From positions 1-42,878 of IMG/VR virus record IMGVR_UViG_3300043411_000826: a DNA stretch of 42,878 nucleotides, one strand, 5' to 3'. Origin of the DNA: a virus. Shown piece after piece: positions 27,913 through 35,986 of this stretch. The notes beneath the pieces are model-generated. The model was not told the origin of the DNA. It worked only from the letters and a program-made list of their open reading frames with translations, and searched no databases. The translations under genes and the position numbers were made by a program. Within the stretch, counting starts at the first letter, position 1. The number at the start of each line of letters is the position of its first letter.

Positions 27913-28521
27913 TCAGTCAGCCATCGCCAGGACGTTTACCGTTCGGCTGCTGGCCGAATCTCCATGCGAAATCTGAACATACGCAGCGTCAGCAGACAGG
28001 GGAACATCGGCATCGTTGTCGATGTCCCAGATGTAGTGTTTGTTCGCCGTGGTCCCGGCCCGGACCAGGACACGGCCAACGACCGCATCCCCGGAACTGA
28101 AGAACGTCGCCGAGCAGGCGGCGTTCCCGGCTCCGACCATCAGGGCTTGCAGGTCGGTATCAACCACAACAAAGTTTTCCGTCTGCACAACTATTGCCGT
28201 GATTGTGGATTCGTCAGCAGGAAGGACGTCGCCACCGGCTCCGGTAAACGGAACCGAATTGGTTGCGACCGTGCCAATGGTCGCGTTCGTGCATTGACCT
28301 CCGGACCAGTAGATATCGATCACCTGGCCATCGGTAAAGCCGTGCCCCGCCGTCATCGTCAGCGTCCCGGCAGTGTCGCTGGTTCGCGTTGTCAACGCAC
28401 CCGTCTTTGCCGCTGCCATGGATGGATCGCGGAGCACCGCTCCGTCCACCGTTGACTCCACTGCGTAGGTGAACGTTTTCCCGAGGGCCGCACCGCCTCG
28501 GGAGATTGTGACCGTTGACAT
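27913..28521 (-). CDS. virion structural protein, 202 aa
   Basis: The 202-aa protein (MSTVTISRGGAALGKTFTYAVE...) is Ala/Gly/Thr/Val-rich and beta-strand-rich (GTLTMTAGHGFTDGQVIDIYW, NFVVVDTDLQALMVGAGN), typical of decoration or tail-tube-associated proteins. It lies between the major tail protein and the chaperones, where a second tail-tube or decoration subunit would fit. I cannot assign a family. Confidence 0.6.
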   Translation of the reverse strand: MSTVTISRGGAALGKTFTYAVESTVDGAVLRDPSMAAAKTGALTTRTSDTAGTLTMTAGHGFTDGQVIDIYWSGGQCTNATIGTVATNSVPFTGAGGDVLPADESTITAIVVQTENFVVVDTDLQALMVGAGNAACSATFFSSGDAVVGRVLVRAGTTANKHYIWDIDNDADVPLSADAAYVQISHGDSASSRTVNVLAMAD

Positions 28522-28554
28522 CTGCCCTTCTCCTTGTGTTGGTTTGGTGTTTTG

Positions 28555-28980
28555 TTACACGACAGTCGGGACGGACCCATAGGCCAGCTCGAACGAGCAG
28601 TCGAGCATCTGCCCATCTTCAAGGGCTTCGGACTTGTTGTAACTCGCAACCTCGAACTGGCAGCGAAACCCGGCCCCACTCAGGGCAATCGTGGCGTCGA
28701 GGATTTGCAAATCAACAGTCGTATCCGACAAGAACGCGGCGGCAATGGCCGCCTGTGCCGTGTCGGTGTCGTCGTAGACCATCGTCAGGTCGACCTTGAA
28801 ATCCTTCAGTGCGGCTTTCTTCCATCGCCAGCCACCACTGGCCCGGCTGGACAGATCGGCGAGCGACTTTTCCAGAGTGACCGTCGCGTCCTTGGTGAGA
28901 TCGATCAACAGCCACGTCGGAGCCCCAAACGTGCCGGTGTTGATGTACACTGCTCCCTCAAGACCTACCTTCGTTGACAT
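28555..28980 (-). CDS. major tail (tube) protein
   Basis: The 141-aa protein (MSTKVGLEGAVYINTGTF...) has the beta-sandwich pattern of tail tube subunits (WLLIDLTKDATVTLEKSLADLSSR, WKKAALKDFKVDLTMVYDDTD, VEVASYNKSEALEDG). The short loop STKVGLEGAVYI and the SSRASGGW turn are typical of the family. Position after the tail terminator-like protein and before the chaperones supports the call. Confidence 0.7.
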   Translation of the reverse strand: MSTKVGLEGAVYINTGTFGAPTWLLIDLTKDATVTLEKSLADLSSRASGGWRWKKAALKDFKVDLTMVYDDTDTAQAAIAAAFLSDTTVDLQILDATIALSGAGFRCQFEVASYNKSEALEDGQMLDCSFELAYGSVPTVV

Positions 28981-28984
28981 CGCA

Positions 28985-29479
28985 TCACCTCACGGAGTTT
29001 TTCCAGAGTCCAGGGAGCTGTTTCTGCTCCTCATCAAACGCGGGCCGCATCCAGGGCCGTGCCCTGACCAGAATTTGAATTCGTTTCCCGTCCTGCCAGA
29101 TCGTCGATGATCCGCCGTATTCCAACGCCTGCAATGCCCTCGCAGACCCCTTGGCGTTCAGCAGTGCGGGGCCAATCACAACGCTCTTTCTGCTGCGATC
29201 AAACGCAAAAAAGGTAAACTCGCGGAGCGGAGACACGGCCTGTTTTTTCTGCTGCCCTTGCTTGTTTGTTTTCGTCCGAACCATCGTTCTGTGAGCGGAA
29301 GGGGCCATGCCTGGAATGCTGGATCGCTGGCGATATCGCAGGCTTGTTCTCGCTCGCTGGCGGACGTAGGAACCAAACTTCGACAGGATCTTGTGCGTAC
29401 CCTTGTCAACGGCTGACTGAACCTTTGCCCGGTCGAAGAAGTTCGACTTCGCGGCTTTTACGGTCAGTCCCAGTTGCAC
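28985..29479 (-). CDS. HK97 gp10-like tail completion protein
   Basis: The 164-aa basic protein has an N-terminal helix (LTVKAAKSNFFDRAKVQSAVDKGTHKILSKFGSYVRQRART) and a later GGSSTIW...VRARPWMRPAFDEEQ segment, which fits the gp10-like (HK97) completion family. The ARPWMRPAF motif near the C-terminus is a common end of this family. It should cap the tail tube or join it to the head. Position just after the tail-terminator-like gene is standard. Confidence 0.75.
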   Translation of the reverse strand: MQLGLTVKAAKSNFFDRAKVQSAVDKGTHKILSKFGSYVRQRARTSLRYRQRSSIPGMAPSAHRTMVRTKTNKQGQQKKQAVSPLREFTFFAFDRSRKSVVIGPALLNAKGSARALQALEYGGSSTIWQDGKRIQILVRARPWMRPAFDEEQKQLPGLWKNSVR

Positions 29480-29483
29480 GCGA

Positions 29484-29924
29484 TCACCTCCAGCCCTTGA
29501 AGTTCAGTACGACGACCGAGGTGAACTGACGCTGCTCGTCCAGGTGCTCGAAGTTCACATAGTCGGTCGCGACCCCAACGCAGATGTACCGTTTCGCTCC
29601 TGCTGTGATTTCCTTGTTGTCCTCCCAGTAGGTCGCGATCTCCTCGACAAGCAAGGCCAACGAATCAAGGTCGAGAGTCGCCAGTCCGTCCGGTCGATGC
29701 TGTATTCCAATCTCGACCGTGTAGATTTGCTCCCACTGGCCGCGAGCAATTCTTGCCGATTCGATCTTGGTTCCGACGACCGAAACCTTGACCTCCTCAG
29801 ACGTGTCCTTGATGTCGAAAATCGGCTGCCAGAGCCGCTCTGCCGTGAACGTCACAGACCATCCACCAGCCTCATTGAGAGCCTGCGTGATTGCTGCTGC
29901 CAGGGATGGCAATGCCGCGGCCAC
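29484..29924 (-). CDS. tail terminator-like protein, 146 aa
   Basis: The 146-aa protein (MAAALPSLAAAITQALNEAGGW...) has an N-terminal helix, then strands (VKVSVVGTKIESARI, IYTVEIGIQHRP) and a helix ATLDLDSLALLVEEIATYW. It ends VVVLNFKGW. This order and size fit the lambda gpU / HK97 tail terminator fold that closes the tube. No single motif is decisive; gene order supports it. Confidence 0.65.
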   Translation of the reverse strand: MAAALPSLAAAITQALNEAGGWSVTFTAERLWQPIFDIKDTSEEVKVSVVGTKIESARIARGQWEQIYTVEIGIQHRPDGLATLDLDSLALLVEEIATYWEDNKEITAGAKRYICVGVATDYVNFEHLDEQRQFTSVVVLNFKGWR

Positions 29925-30311
29925 TTATTCGACTCCAATTTGCTTGGCGTGAACTCGAATCACCTGGCGATGCTCATCAGACCACCGCCAGGGCGGCTCT
30001 CCACCGTTCGCCATGACCTCGAAAACCAATGTGTCTCCGCCTGAAACCCAACGGATCTTGTCGCCTCGCTCTGGCGTGACCTGCTCCCCGTCGAGGACCA
30101 GATCGGCCGCCGTGATGAGGAAATCAGCGTCGGTCCACTCAAGCCGATTCCCTCCGCGACCATCCGAGAGGCTCAGGAGCGTCTTGCCGAGTGGAGCCGT
30201 CATCGTGACCGAATTGACTCCGCGACTGTAGACGATGGACTCGCCCGCGTGCTGCTTCAGCTTGCGAGAGAGCCAGTCCATTCCAGTGCGGAGTTTGTTC
30301 GCCACGGTCAC
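29925..30311 (-). CDS. head-tail joining protein, 128 aa
   Basis: The protein has a basic helical start (ANKLRTGMDWLSRKLKQHAGESIVYSRG) and a beta-rich domain (FLITAADLVLDGEQVTPERGDKIRWVSGGDTLVFEVM). This pattern and position are typical of small head-tail completion proteins (HK97 gp6/gp7 type). GTG 30311 overlaps the stop of the 34-aa gene (GTGA). A GTG at 30305 with AGGAG at better spacing is the alternative start. Confidence 0.62.
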   Translation of the reverse strand: MTVANKLRTGMDWLSRKLKQHAGESIVYSRGVNSVTMTAPLGKTLLSLSDGRGGNRLEWTDADFLITAADLVLDGEQVTPERGDKIRWVSGGDTLVFEVMANGGEPPWRWSDEHRQVIRVHAKQIGVE

Positions 30312-30412
30312 TCCTCATCACTGCCAATACCCTGCGAGATCACGCACACCAGGAGCACCACTGCCAGCGTGATCGCCACCACTCGCAGGATGGTGATTGC
30401 CTCGACGCTCAT
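30308..30412 (-). CDS. tiny membrane protein, 34 aa
   Basis: An ATG at 30412 with GGGAG 7 nt upstream opens a 34-codon frame (MSVEAITILRVVAITLAVVL...). Residues 5-27 are one hydrophobic segment, and the end is acidic (GSDEE). Its stop overlaps the next start (GTGA) and its start overlaps the stop of the tiny frame before it, so it is embedded in coupled translation. A small membrane protein inside the head-tail module is unusual; its function is unknown. Confidence 0.55.
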   Translation of the reverse strand: MSVEAITILRVVAITLAVVLLVCVISQGIGSDEE

Positions 30413-30492
30413 ACCCAATCTCCCAGTCCGAGATAGCCGGATTGCACGACTCTTGACGAGCTTATGAGGCTCACCCAGGCACTAGCCTTCAC
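30409..30492 (-). CDS. possible tiny frame, 27 aa
   Basis: GTG at 30492 gives 27 aa (MKASAWVSLISSSRVVQSGY...) ending in a TGA that overlaps the next ATG. The same frame is open back to the stop of the preceding gene (reading RAFWLRFSEVKASAW), so it could once have been longer. Coupling is the only support; no good SD is seen. Confidence 0.3.
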   Translation of the reverse strand: MKASAWVSLISSSRVVQSGYLGLGDWV

Positions 30493-30534
30493 CTCGGAAA
30501 AGCGGAGCCAGAACGCCCGGCCCCGCTGCTCGGA

Positions 30535-31494
30535 TCATTCCATCGTGCGGCATACGAGCCGGTCGATGTACACTGGGCCAGCCGTCGCCGTACCAGTGGT
30601 CTTTTCCAGGTGGGCGAGCAGGCCCAGAGGTCCAGTGCCCGCACTCAGAGTAAACACGCTGTCCGGCAGGACCAGGACGCCGTCGACGTAGATCTGCACG
30701 TCCGCAGGATCGCGAGCGTCCATCCAGACCTCAAAGCGATTTGCCACCGCAGAGCCTGCCGTGACGTTGACCGTGGTGTCTACCAGGGCCGTTTCGGTCG
30801 TGCCGTCGTCGCTCTCGGCGAACAGGTCGAGGGCTCCACCGTCGATATGCACGAAACACCGCTCGGCCACAGCAGAGGCGTCCGATGCACTGGTGCCGTT
30901 GGCGAACCCGAGCGAGAAATCAACGGCACTGGTCGAGCCGTTGGCACCCAGGCGGAATTGAGCCTCAAGGATCGGATTGCTGGTGATCGCGACTCGATCC
31001 ACGCTCAGGATGTCCACAGCCTGAACTTCGCTGGTGCCGGTCAGGGCCAGCCCCTTGGAGCCGCCGTAAGACTTCGGCAGGTCGAAGCCGCCAGCGGCAA
31101 CCGTGCCGGTCGCGACCGACAGCGAAGGGCCGTTGAGAGCGTCGATCGTGTTCCGCTGCTGGACGTTCAGATTGACGGTCACGGTCGCGGCTGCACTGGC
31201 AGCGTCGGCAACCGCCGTGCCGAGGTAGAAGTCCTTGTCGTTGACTGTGCGGAAAGTCGCGGTGCGGGCCGAGTGATCCATGAACACGCGACCGCCGGCG
31301 AGGATCACGACCGAGGCGGTTTTGGCAAACTCGTACTGTCCCTCCACCTGGAGGGCACCGAGGACGCCGGCGGCAATCGCCGTGGTCGCAACGGCGGCCC
31401 GGCCATCTGGCAACTGAATTGCCTGGCCAGCGGCGAGGGCCACGGCCGGAGTGTAATCGACGTAGCAATCGCCCTGAATGTAAACTGCTTCCAT
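30535..31494 (-). CDS. DUF2190-like capsid decoration protein with lectin-like domain, 319 aa
   Basis: Residues 1-105 (YIQGDCYVDYTPAVALAAGQAIQL, GVLGALQVEGQYEF, VVILAGGRVFMDH) match the DUF2190 pattern of small capsid decoration/cement proteins. Residues ~115-319 form a beta-sandwich (NPILEAQFRLGANG, WMDARDPADVQIYVDGVLVLP) typical of concanavalin/laminin-G-type domains that bind carbohydrates. So this may be a capsid decoration protein carrying a carbohydrate-binding outer domain. Start at 31494 with GGAGG 8 nt upstream. It directly follows the capsid gene. Confidence 0.65.
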   Translation of the reverse strand: MEAVYIQGDCYVDYTPAVALAAGQAIQLPDGRAAVATTAIAAGVLGALQVEGQYEFAKTASVVILAGGRVFMDHSARTATFRTVNDKDFYLGTAVADAASAAATVTVNLNVQQRNTIDALNGPSLSVATGTVAAGGFDLPKSYGGSKGLALTGTSEVQAVDILSVDRVAITSNPILEAQFRLGANGSTSAVDFSLGFANGTSASDASAVAERCFVHIDGGALDLFAESDDGTTETALVDTTVNVTAGSAVANRFEVWMDARDPADVQIYVDGVLVLPDSVFTLSAGTGPLGLLAHLEKTTGTATAGPVYIDRLVCRTME

Positions 31495-31511
31495 TGTCTT
31501 TGCCTCCATCG

Positions 31512-31533
31512 GCCCGGTGATTGCTCACCGGGC
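31512..31533 (-). other. 9-bp GNRA hairpin after the major capsid gene
   Basis: On the minus strand GCCCGGTGA and TCACCGGGC flank a GCAA (GNRA) tetraloop, in the gap after the capsid gene. There is no T-run, so it may stabilise the 3' end of the abundant capsid mRNA or reduce read-through. Confidence 0.5.
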
Positions 31534-31563
31534 GTTATTGATTTGGTGTCGGATTGCTTGCGA

Positions 31564-33540
31564 TTACGCCTCGCCCTTGGCCTTCACGCCGGCACGGTAT
31601 TCTTGCAGGCGGACGCCGAAATCGTGGTAGCCACGGAACTGGATGCCCAGGACGTTGAAGTCAGCGTCGGCCGATTCCACGGTCGGGGATTCCTGCCCGT
31701 TGAGGAACACAACCTCGATCGTGGCCAGGTCTGCCGGGTTGGCGAGCAGATACCAGGCCAGCGTGGAATACCCGGTGTAGGTCGCGTTGCCGAGGTAGCT
31801 CGACACGACCGGCCGGAACATGCCGGCGTGCGGGTTGCCAGTCGGTTCCTTGGTGCTGGCCGTCGTGTTGCGGATCTCAGTGCTGTTGTAAAGCTGCATC
31901 GCCGGCACCTTAAGCCGGGTCGGCACAAGCAGGATTTCCGGCCGGATACCCAGAGGCTTGCCCTCGGTGTCGGTCTGGTCCATCAGCGTCCGTTCGGCCC
32001 GGGTCAGGCCGTCGATCGCCAAGCGGGATTCGGTCGTATCACCTGCCGTGGCACCCGTGATGTAGTTCGCGTTGCCCGAGGTGAAGAAGGCCGCGTTATC
32101 GAGGAACTCGGTCCAGAACACATCGTTGACCTTCAGCGCTCCACCGCGACCGAGCATCCGGGGGATGTTCGAGAGGGCGTTGAGATCGTCGTTGATCATG
32201 TCCTGACGGGTCACGGAGAGCATCAGGCCGTAGGTATCGGCCTTGTTGCTGTAGGTCAGATCGCCGAGCGAGCCGTGCTTAATTTCGCCGTCAGGAGCAA
32301 CCTGCTTGTACTGGCTGGCAGCCGTCAGGCGATAGCTTGCGATCTCCTTGAAGTCGGAGACAGAGCCGATTGCCGCGACTTCCCGCCAGGCCATCTCGAC
32401 CGACATCCAGCCGGCCAGGAGCGACTTGTTGACGATGTTGCTCAGGACGCCAGCGATGTCACGCGACGAGAACGCCGCGTGCAGGACGGCCCGAGGATCT
32501 TGCCGGAAACTGCGACCGCTGTAGCCGTTGGAGGCAGCCGCTTCGAGGAGCAACTCCTGCAAGCCGATCCGGCCCTTGAACCGCGAGTGAGCGGCCTGAA
32601 GGGTTGCGGCGTCGAAGTCCTTTCCCGTGGACGGAAGACGCACGGCCTGAGCAATCGCACACTCAAGAACGCGGGGGCTGAGATTGACCTCGCCACTGCC
32701 AGCGACCGGAGCCACCTTCGGACGGCTCGCCCGCATCACTTCCAGTTCGGTCTTGTCGGCGTCCCAGCCCTCGCTGATCGCCCTGGCCTCGATCTCGACG
32801 TGATGACCCGCACAGATGCGGCGGACGTTGCCGATGCGGGTCGTCTCGGCAGCCTGGGCCGCGCGGACCTGGGCAACGCCAGGATCGACCACAGGAGTAG
32901 CAGCGGGAACCGAGGTCACGGCAACAGGTGCCGGAGTCTGGTCGCCAGCAGTCGCGGCATTGTTGTTGGTATCGGCAGACATCCGAATCACCTCCCCTTC
33001 CTGGCTGCCGTGTTCGGCAGCGATATTTACCGTCGTCCTCGGGTCGGCCCCGAGGTCCACAATCGAGATTTCGTAGAGTCGAAGTTTGCGAACGATATCC
33101 ATCGGCCCGGCGATGTTCACGCCGTTGACCTGTGCCGTCTGGTTCTCGGCGAGGTACTCCACCTCGAGCACGTCGCCACCGATCGAAGCCTGCCAGGGGA
33201 AGCCGTTCATGGCGGCTTTCACAACCTCGCGAGCCGTCACCGTGTCGCGGGACACAACGCCAGCCGCAACAAGTTGCCCATTGGAAACGCTCACGTTTTC
33301 CGTGTGGCCGACGCCGTTCATCCAGTCGCCACGATGGGCAAATCGGAGCGGCATTTGCTGGCTCTGGATGTCGATGCCAGCGAGATCGACGACCACTCCA
33401 TCCCACCAGCCGGCCGGCTTGATCTGGCCGCCCGTGTAGGCGACGAGGTTAAACCGTGGCAATCCGTCGCCGGCTGCGGCTTCGATCTTGAACGGGATCG
33501 AGGCGAGTTCCAATTTCTTCGGCGTCTCTCGCTTGCTCAT
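31564..33540 (-). CDS. prohead protease-major capsid protein fusion
   Basis: The 658-aa protein joins two virion functions. Residues 1-~175 (FAHRGDWMNGVGHTENVSV, GFPWQASIGGDVLEV, YEISIVDLGADPRTTVNIAA) resemble Mu-like/S78-type prohead serine proteases, with a His in FAHRGDW and a Ser in WQASIGG. A Gln/Ala/Pro-rich linker (~185-240) leads to an HK97-type capsid domain (~340-650), with LSNIVNKSLLAGWMSVEMAW, NDDLNALSNIPRMLGRG and the final strands GYHDFGVRLQEY. Most phages encode these separately. The fused protease is expected to cut the linker during maturation. Start ATG 33540 touches the portal stop. Confidence 0.85.
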   Translation of the reverse strand: MSKRETPKKLELASIPFKIEAAAGDGLPRFNLVAYTGGQIKPAGWWDGVVVDLAGIDIQSQQMPLRFAHRGDWMNGVGHTENVSVSNGQLVAAGVVSRDTVTAREVVKAAMNGFPWQASIGGDVLEVEYLAENQTAQVNGVNIAGPMDIVRKLRLYEISIVDLGADPRTTVNIAAEHGSQEGEVIRMSADTNNNAATAGDQTPAPVAVTSVPAATPVVDPGVAQVRAAQAAETTRIGNVRRICAGHHVEIEARAISEGWDADKTELEVMRASRPKVAPVAGSGEVNLSPRVLECAIAQAVRLPSTGKDFDAATLQAAHSRFKGRIGLQELLLEAAASNGYSGRSFRQDPRAVLHAAFSSRDIAGVLSNIVNKSLLAGWMSVEMAWREVAAIGSVSDFKEIASYRLTAASQYKQVAPDGEIKHGSLGDLTYSNKADTYGLMLSVTRQDMINDDLNALSNIPRMLGRGGALKVNDVFWTEFLDNAAFFTSGNANYITGATAGDTTESRLAIDGLTRAERTLMDQTDTEGKPLGIRPEILLVPTRLKVPAMQLYNSTEIRNTTASTKEPTGNPHAGMFRPVVSSYLGNATYTGYSTLAWYLLANPADLATIEVVFLNGQESPTVESADADFNVLGIQFRGYHDFGVRLQEYRAGVKAKGEA

Positions 33541-34988
33541 CACGCCACCTCTTCAGGATCTTCGGACGGCTGCATCGGCTGCCCTGGCAGCGGTAACCCG
33601 AGAGACTCCATCAATTCCTTTTCCTTCGCCCGCTGGCGAAGGTTGTTTTCCCAGTCCTTGCCTCGCTTGCCGTACTCCTCGGCCAGCGTCGTCGTGTGAT
33701 TGGCAAGCCGCACGGCCTGGGCGTTGGCTTCCTTGAGCGGATCAACGTGCTCGTTCCCATCCCAAAACCACTGGTGCGACTGGTCCGCAATCTTGCCGTT
33801 GGCGTCTCGGATTCCACCGGGCAGGTAGCCGGGAATCAACACGGCCTCGGCGAGCCATGCAGCGAAAATCACATCGAGGATTTCGCCCTCGCAGTTGTTT
33901 TGATCGATGCCAATCGAGCGGTAATACGTTTGGTGATCCAGCCGCCCCGAGGCGTAGTTGTAGCCGCTGCTGTTACCCGCCGCGACGTTGAACGGCATGT
34001 TCAGGCAACGAGCGATCTCGTTGAGAATCTCATGCTTGAACTCGGCGTAGGTCGTCGTTGGCTGTTCTGGCTTCAACTGCGTGATGTCGTGATCCGCAGG
34101 CAACTGTGTCAGCATCCCGCGTTCGATTTCGAGAGCATCCCAGGGTGTTCCAACAGCCTCTTCCTCAGTGTCAGCTGGGGCCGAGGACTTGAGGAACGCG
34201 GCAAAGTCCGCAGCAGTTTCAGCCGCCGTCAGGACCGCCAGCGTGTACCGTCGCAACTGAGCGAACAGCGGCAGGGCCGGCGTGATCTCCGGGACGCCTC
34301 GAACCTGCCCCGGCCGATCTCGTCGCAACCAGTGCAGCACCGAGGATGCCGGGTAGCGGTCGTAGTCCATCGACCATCCGGCCATGCTTCCAACGCCGCC
34401 GGGATGCTGCTGGAGAACGTGGTATTCCGTTGGGTTGCCGAAGGAATCGAACACGATCCCGTCAACTGCGTTCGGAGTCGGCCAGTACAGATCGGGCGTC
34501 GAAACCTGATCTGCTTCGACTGGCCGAAGGTCCAGTTGCACAGGATTCGCAAGCCCGCGATTGCCTGTGAGGATCGCGAACGACTCGCCGTCAACCACGC
34601 GAGAAAGCCGCATCATCCGCAGTTTTTCGGCGAGCTTGACGGCCTTGGCCCAGCCCAGAAACGCCGTCTCGATCCGCTGGTTTACGTCGGGATTCGCCGT
34701 CAGCATTTGCAGCCGTGGCCCTGTCCCAATCACGTCATTCGCGAGCGTGTTGACAATGCCCCTGGCGTAGCTGTTGTTCGCGACCTCGTACCGTGCCCGG
34801 TTGCGCAGGACTCGCCGAGTGGCTGGATCGTGTGCGGAAACGGCAGACAGCGAGTCAGCTGCGGACCAGTGCCGGCGATTGTCGCTGGTAGTCTGGGCCG
34901 CGTCGTAGCGTGCGTGGATGGAGCGGCCCGCCCGCCTTTGCGAACGGCCCGCACGCAATCCCAATGCACGCCACAACCAGGAGAACAT
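33540..34988 (-). CDS. portal protein (lambda gpB family)
   Basis: The 482-aa protein matches the lambda portal family: SAVSAHDPATRRVLRNRARYEVANNSYARGIV near 48-80, ANDVIGTGPRL, SRVVDGESFAILTG (DGE motif), and a C-terminal helical region with DQSHQWFWDG and EYGKRGKDWENNLRQRAKEK. It forms the dodecameric ring through which DNA enters and leaves the capsid and to which the tail attaches. It lies between the 65-aa gene and the capsid protein, touching both. Confidence 0.92.
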   Translation of the reverse strand: MFSWLWRALGLRAGRSQRRAGRSIHARYDAAQTTSDNRRHWSAADSLSAVSAHDPATRRVLRNRARYEVANNSYARGIVNTLANDVIGTGPRLQMLTANPDVNQRIETAFLGWAKAVKLAEKLRMMRLSRVVDGESFAILTGNRGLANPVQLDLRPVEADQVSTPDLYWPTPNAVDGIVFDSFGNPTEYHVLQQHPGGVGSMAGWSMDYDRYPASSVLHWLRRDRPGQVRGVPEITPALPLFAQLRRYTLAVLTAAETAADFAAFLKSSAPADTEEEAVGTPWDALEIERGMLTQLPADHDITQLKPEQPTTTYAEFKHEILNEIARCLNMPFNVAAGNSSGYNYASGRLDHQTYYRSIGIDQNNCEGEILDVIFAAWLAEAVLIPGYLPGGIRDANGKIADQSHQWFWDGNEHVDPLKEANAQAVRLANHTTTLAEEYGKRGKDWENNLRQRAKEKELMESLGLPLPGQPMQPSEDPEEVA

Positions 34989-35186
34989 TTAGTCGGCCCC
35001 CGGAGGAACCAGTTTTGTGAACCGCAATCCACGCTTACGAGTTCGAGCCGCTGCCTTGGCTGCAAGGTACTGGTCGGCCGCGATCTGATCCTTGAGCGAG
35101 TGCTGCTCGACCTCGCCCATGTCGCCCTTGACCCGTTTGGGGCCGCTGGCGTTATCAGTGATTTCGTCTTCGAGGTCGTCGGCCAT
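34989..35186 (-). CDS. small head-joining-like protein, 65 aa
   Basis: The 65-aa protein (MADDLEDEITDNASGPKRVKGDMGE...) is charged and ends in a basic helix (AAKAAARTRKRGLRFTKLVPPG). It lies immediately before the portal, where lambda-type phages encode gpW or a similar small joining protein. The tail KRGLRFTKLVPPG is like such proteins in related phages. ATG at 35186 has AGAGGTG upstream. Family call tentative. Confidence 0.55.
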   Translation of the reverse strand: MADDLEDEITDNASGPKRVKGDMGEVEQHSLKDQIAADQYLAAKAAARTRKRGLRFTKLVPPGAD

Positions 35187-35197
35187 CGCTGCACCTC

Positions 35198-35668
35198 TCA
35201 ACCGACAGGAATGATGGTCACTGCGAATTCGAGAGACGCACCTGGCTCGGAATCGCTAATCACCCACTTGACTCGCCACTCGTCGCCAATGAGGCGGAAC
35301 TTGTCGCCTCCCTGGAGGTCCGATGTTTCCGCCTTGTACTCGGAAATATCGACTCCGGCCGCGATCTTGTCGGCGTAGTTGAAGTTGATGCGGGTGTAGT
35401 TGATGCGGGTAAACCGCTTGACGTCGTACCAGACATTTCCGATGCGAGTTTGGACGTAAACATCACACCAGAAGTCATACTCGGTGCCTGTGTATGCCCC
35501 CACCTCAAGCCCGAGGATGACTGCCGCCGCATCACGTCGAATTCTTCGTGCGTCCGAATATCGCGTGACTGCTCCCGATCCGGTTGAGTCTCGGAGATAC
35601 GTCGCGAGCGGCATCAGGGCAACGCCCTGGTCGTCGTAGAGATTGTCGATTGGGGTTTCGGGAAACAT
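35198..35668 (-). CDS. phage structural protein, 156 aa
   Basis: The protein (MFPETPIDNLYDDQGVALMPLATYL...) is beta-rich, with WCDVYVQTRIGNVWYDVKRF and DKFRLIGDEWRVKWVISDSEP. It lies between the zinc-ribbon gene and the 65-aa gene, before the portal. I do not recognise the family; a minor head protein is plausible. ATG 35668 was chosen. A TTG at 35677 is the alternative, and neither has a strong SD. Confidence 0.58.
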   Translation of the reverse strand: MFPETPIDNLYDDQGVALMPLATYLRDSTGSGAVTRYSDARRIRRDAAAVILGLEVGAYTGTEYDFWCDVYVQTRIGNVWYDVKRFTRINYTRINFNYADKIAAGVDISEYKAETSDLQGGDKFRLIGDEWRVKWVISDSEPGASLEFAVTIIPVG

Positions 35669-35770
35669 GGCGTGCAACCCATTGCCTTGTGGCGAAATTT
35701 CCGCCTGTCAATGCAATGCTACACTATTAGACGTGATAATAAGGATAGAAAAGACTTGTAGATTCCATTT
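35669..35770. other. AT-rich gap upstream of the 156-aa gene
   Basis: This is the only AT-rich gap in the virion module; no gene fits. TATTAT- and TATCCT-like hexamers lie on the minus strand without a convincing -35. It could hold an internal promoter read by the phage sigma factor. This is unproven. Confidence 0.35.
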
Positions 35771-35790
35771 GATGTCTACCCGTAGACATC
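35771..35790. other. 8-bp hairpin at the end of the zinc-ribbon gene
   Basis: GATGTCTA and TAGACATC flank a CCCG loop, overlapping the stop codon of the 65-aa NrdR-like gene. It could slow or terminate transcription before the AT-rich gap. No T-run follows directly. Confidence 0.4.
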
Positions 35791-35986
35791 ACCTTCCAGC
35801 GATTCGCTCCGACGTTGTGATCCGCTTCTGACAGTGCCGACATTCGCGACGGCGTTGGATGTGCCTGGTGCGCTGGCGGGTGTAGATCGTTCGGAACTGG
35901 CGGCATCCGCAGTCGGGGCATTCGATCCCGCGAGCGGGGATCTCTTTCGCGTGGCCCTGGGCGTCCTGGGCGTCCTCGTCGGTCAT
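35789..35986 (-). CDS. NrdR-like zinc-ribbon protein, 65 aa
   Basis: The 65-aa protein has CPDCGCRQFRTIYTRQRTRHIQRRRECRHC followed by KRITTSERIAG, which matches the N-terminal zinc ribbon of NrdR (CPxCG...TR...RRRxC..C..RFTTxE) without its ATP-cone. NrdR ribbons bind DNA repeats. Stand-alone ribbons near terminase genes occur in many phages, with unknown role. GGAGG precedes the ATG at 35986, which overlaps the terminase stop (ATGA). Confidence 0.75.
   Translation of the reverse strand: MTDEDAQDAQGHAKEIPARGIECPDCGCRQFRTIYTRQRTRHIQRRRECRHCQKRITTSERIAGR

Noticed and set aside
30610-33699. Plus-strand open frame of about 1029 codons
   Set aside because: It is antisense to the capsid fusion and decoration genes, whose minus-strand products are recognisable. 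It is a GC-rich mirror frame.
33696-35378. Plus-strand open frame of about 560 codons
   Set aside because: It is antisense to the portal gene.
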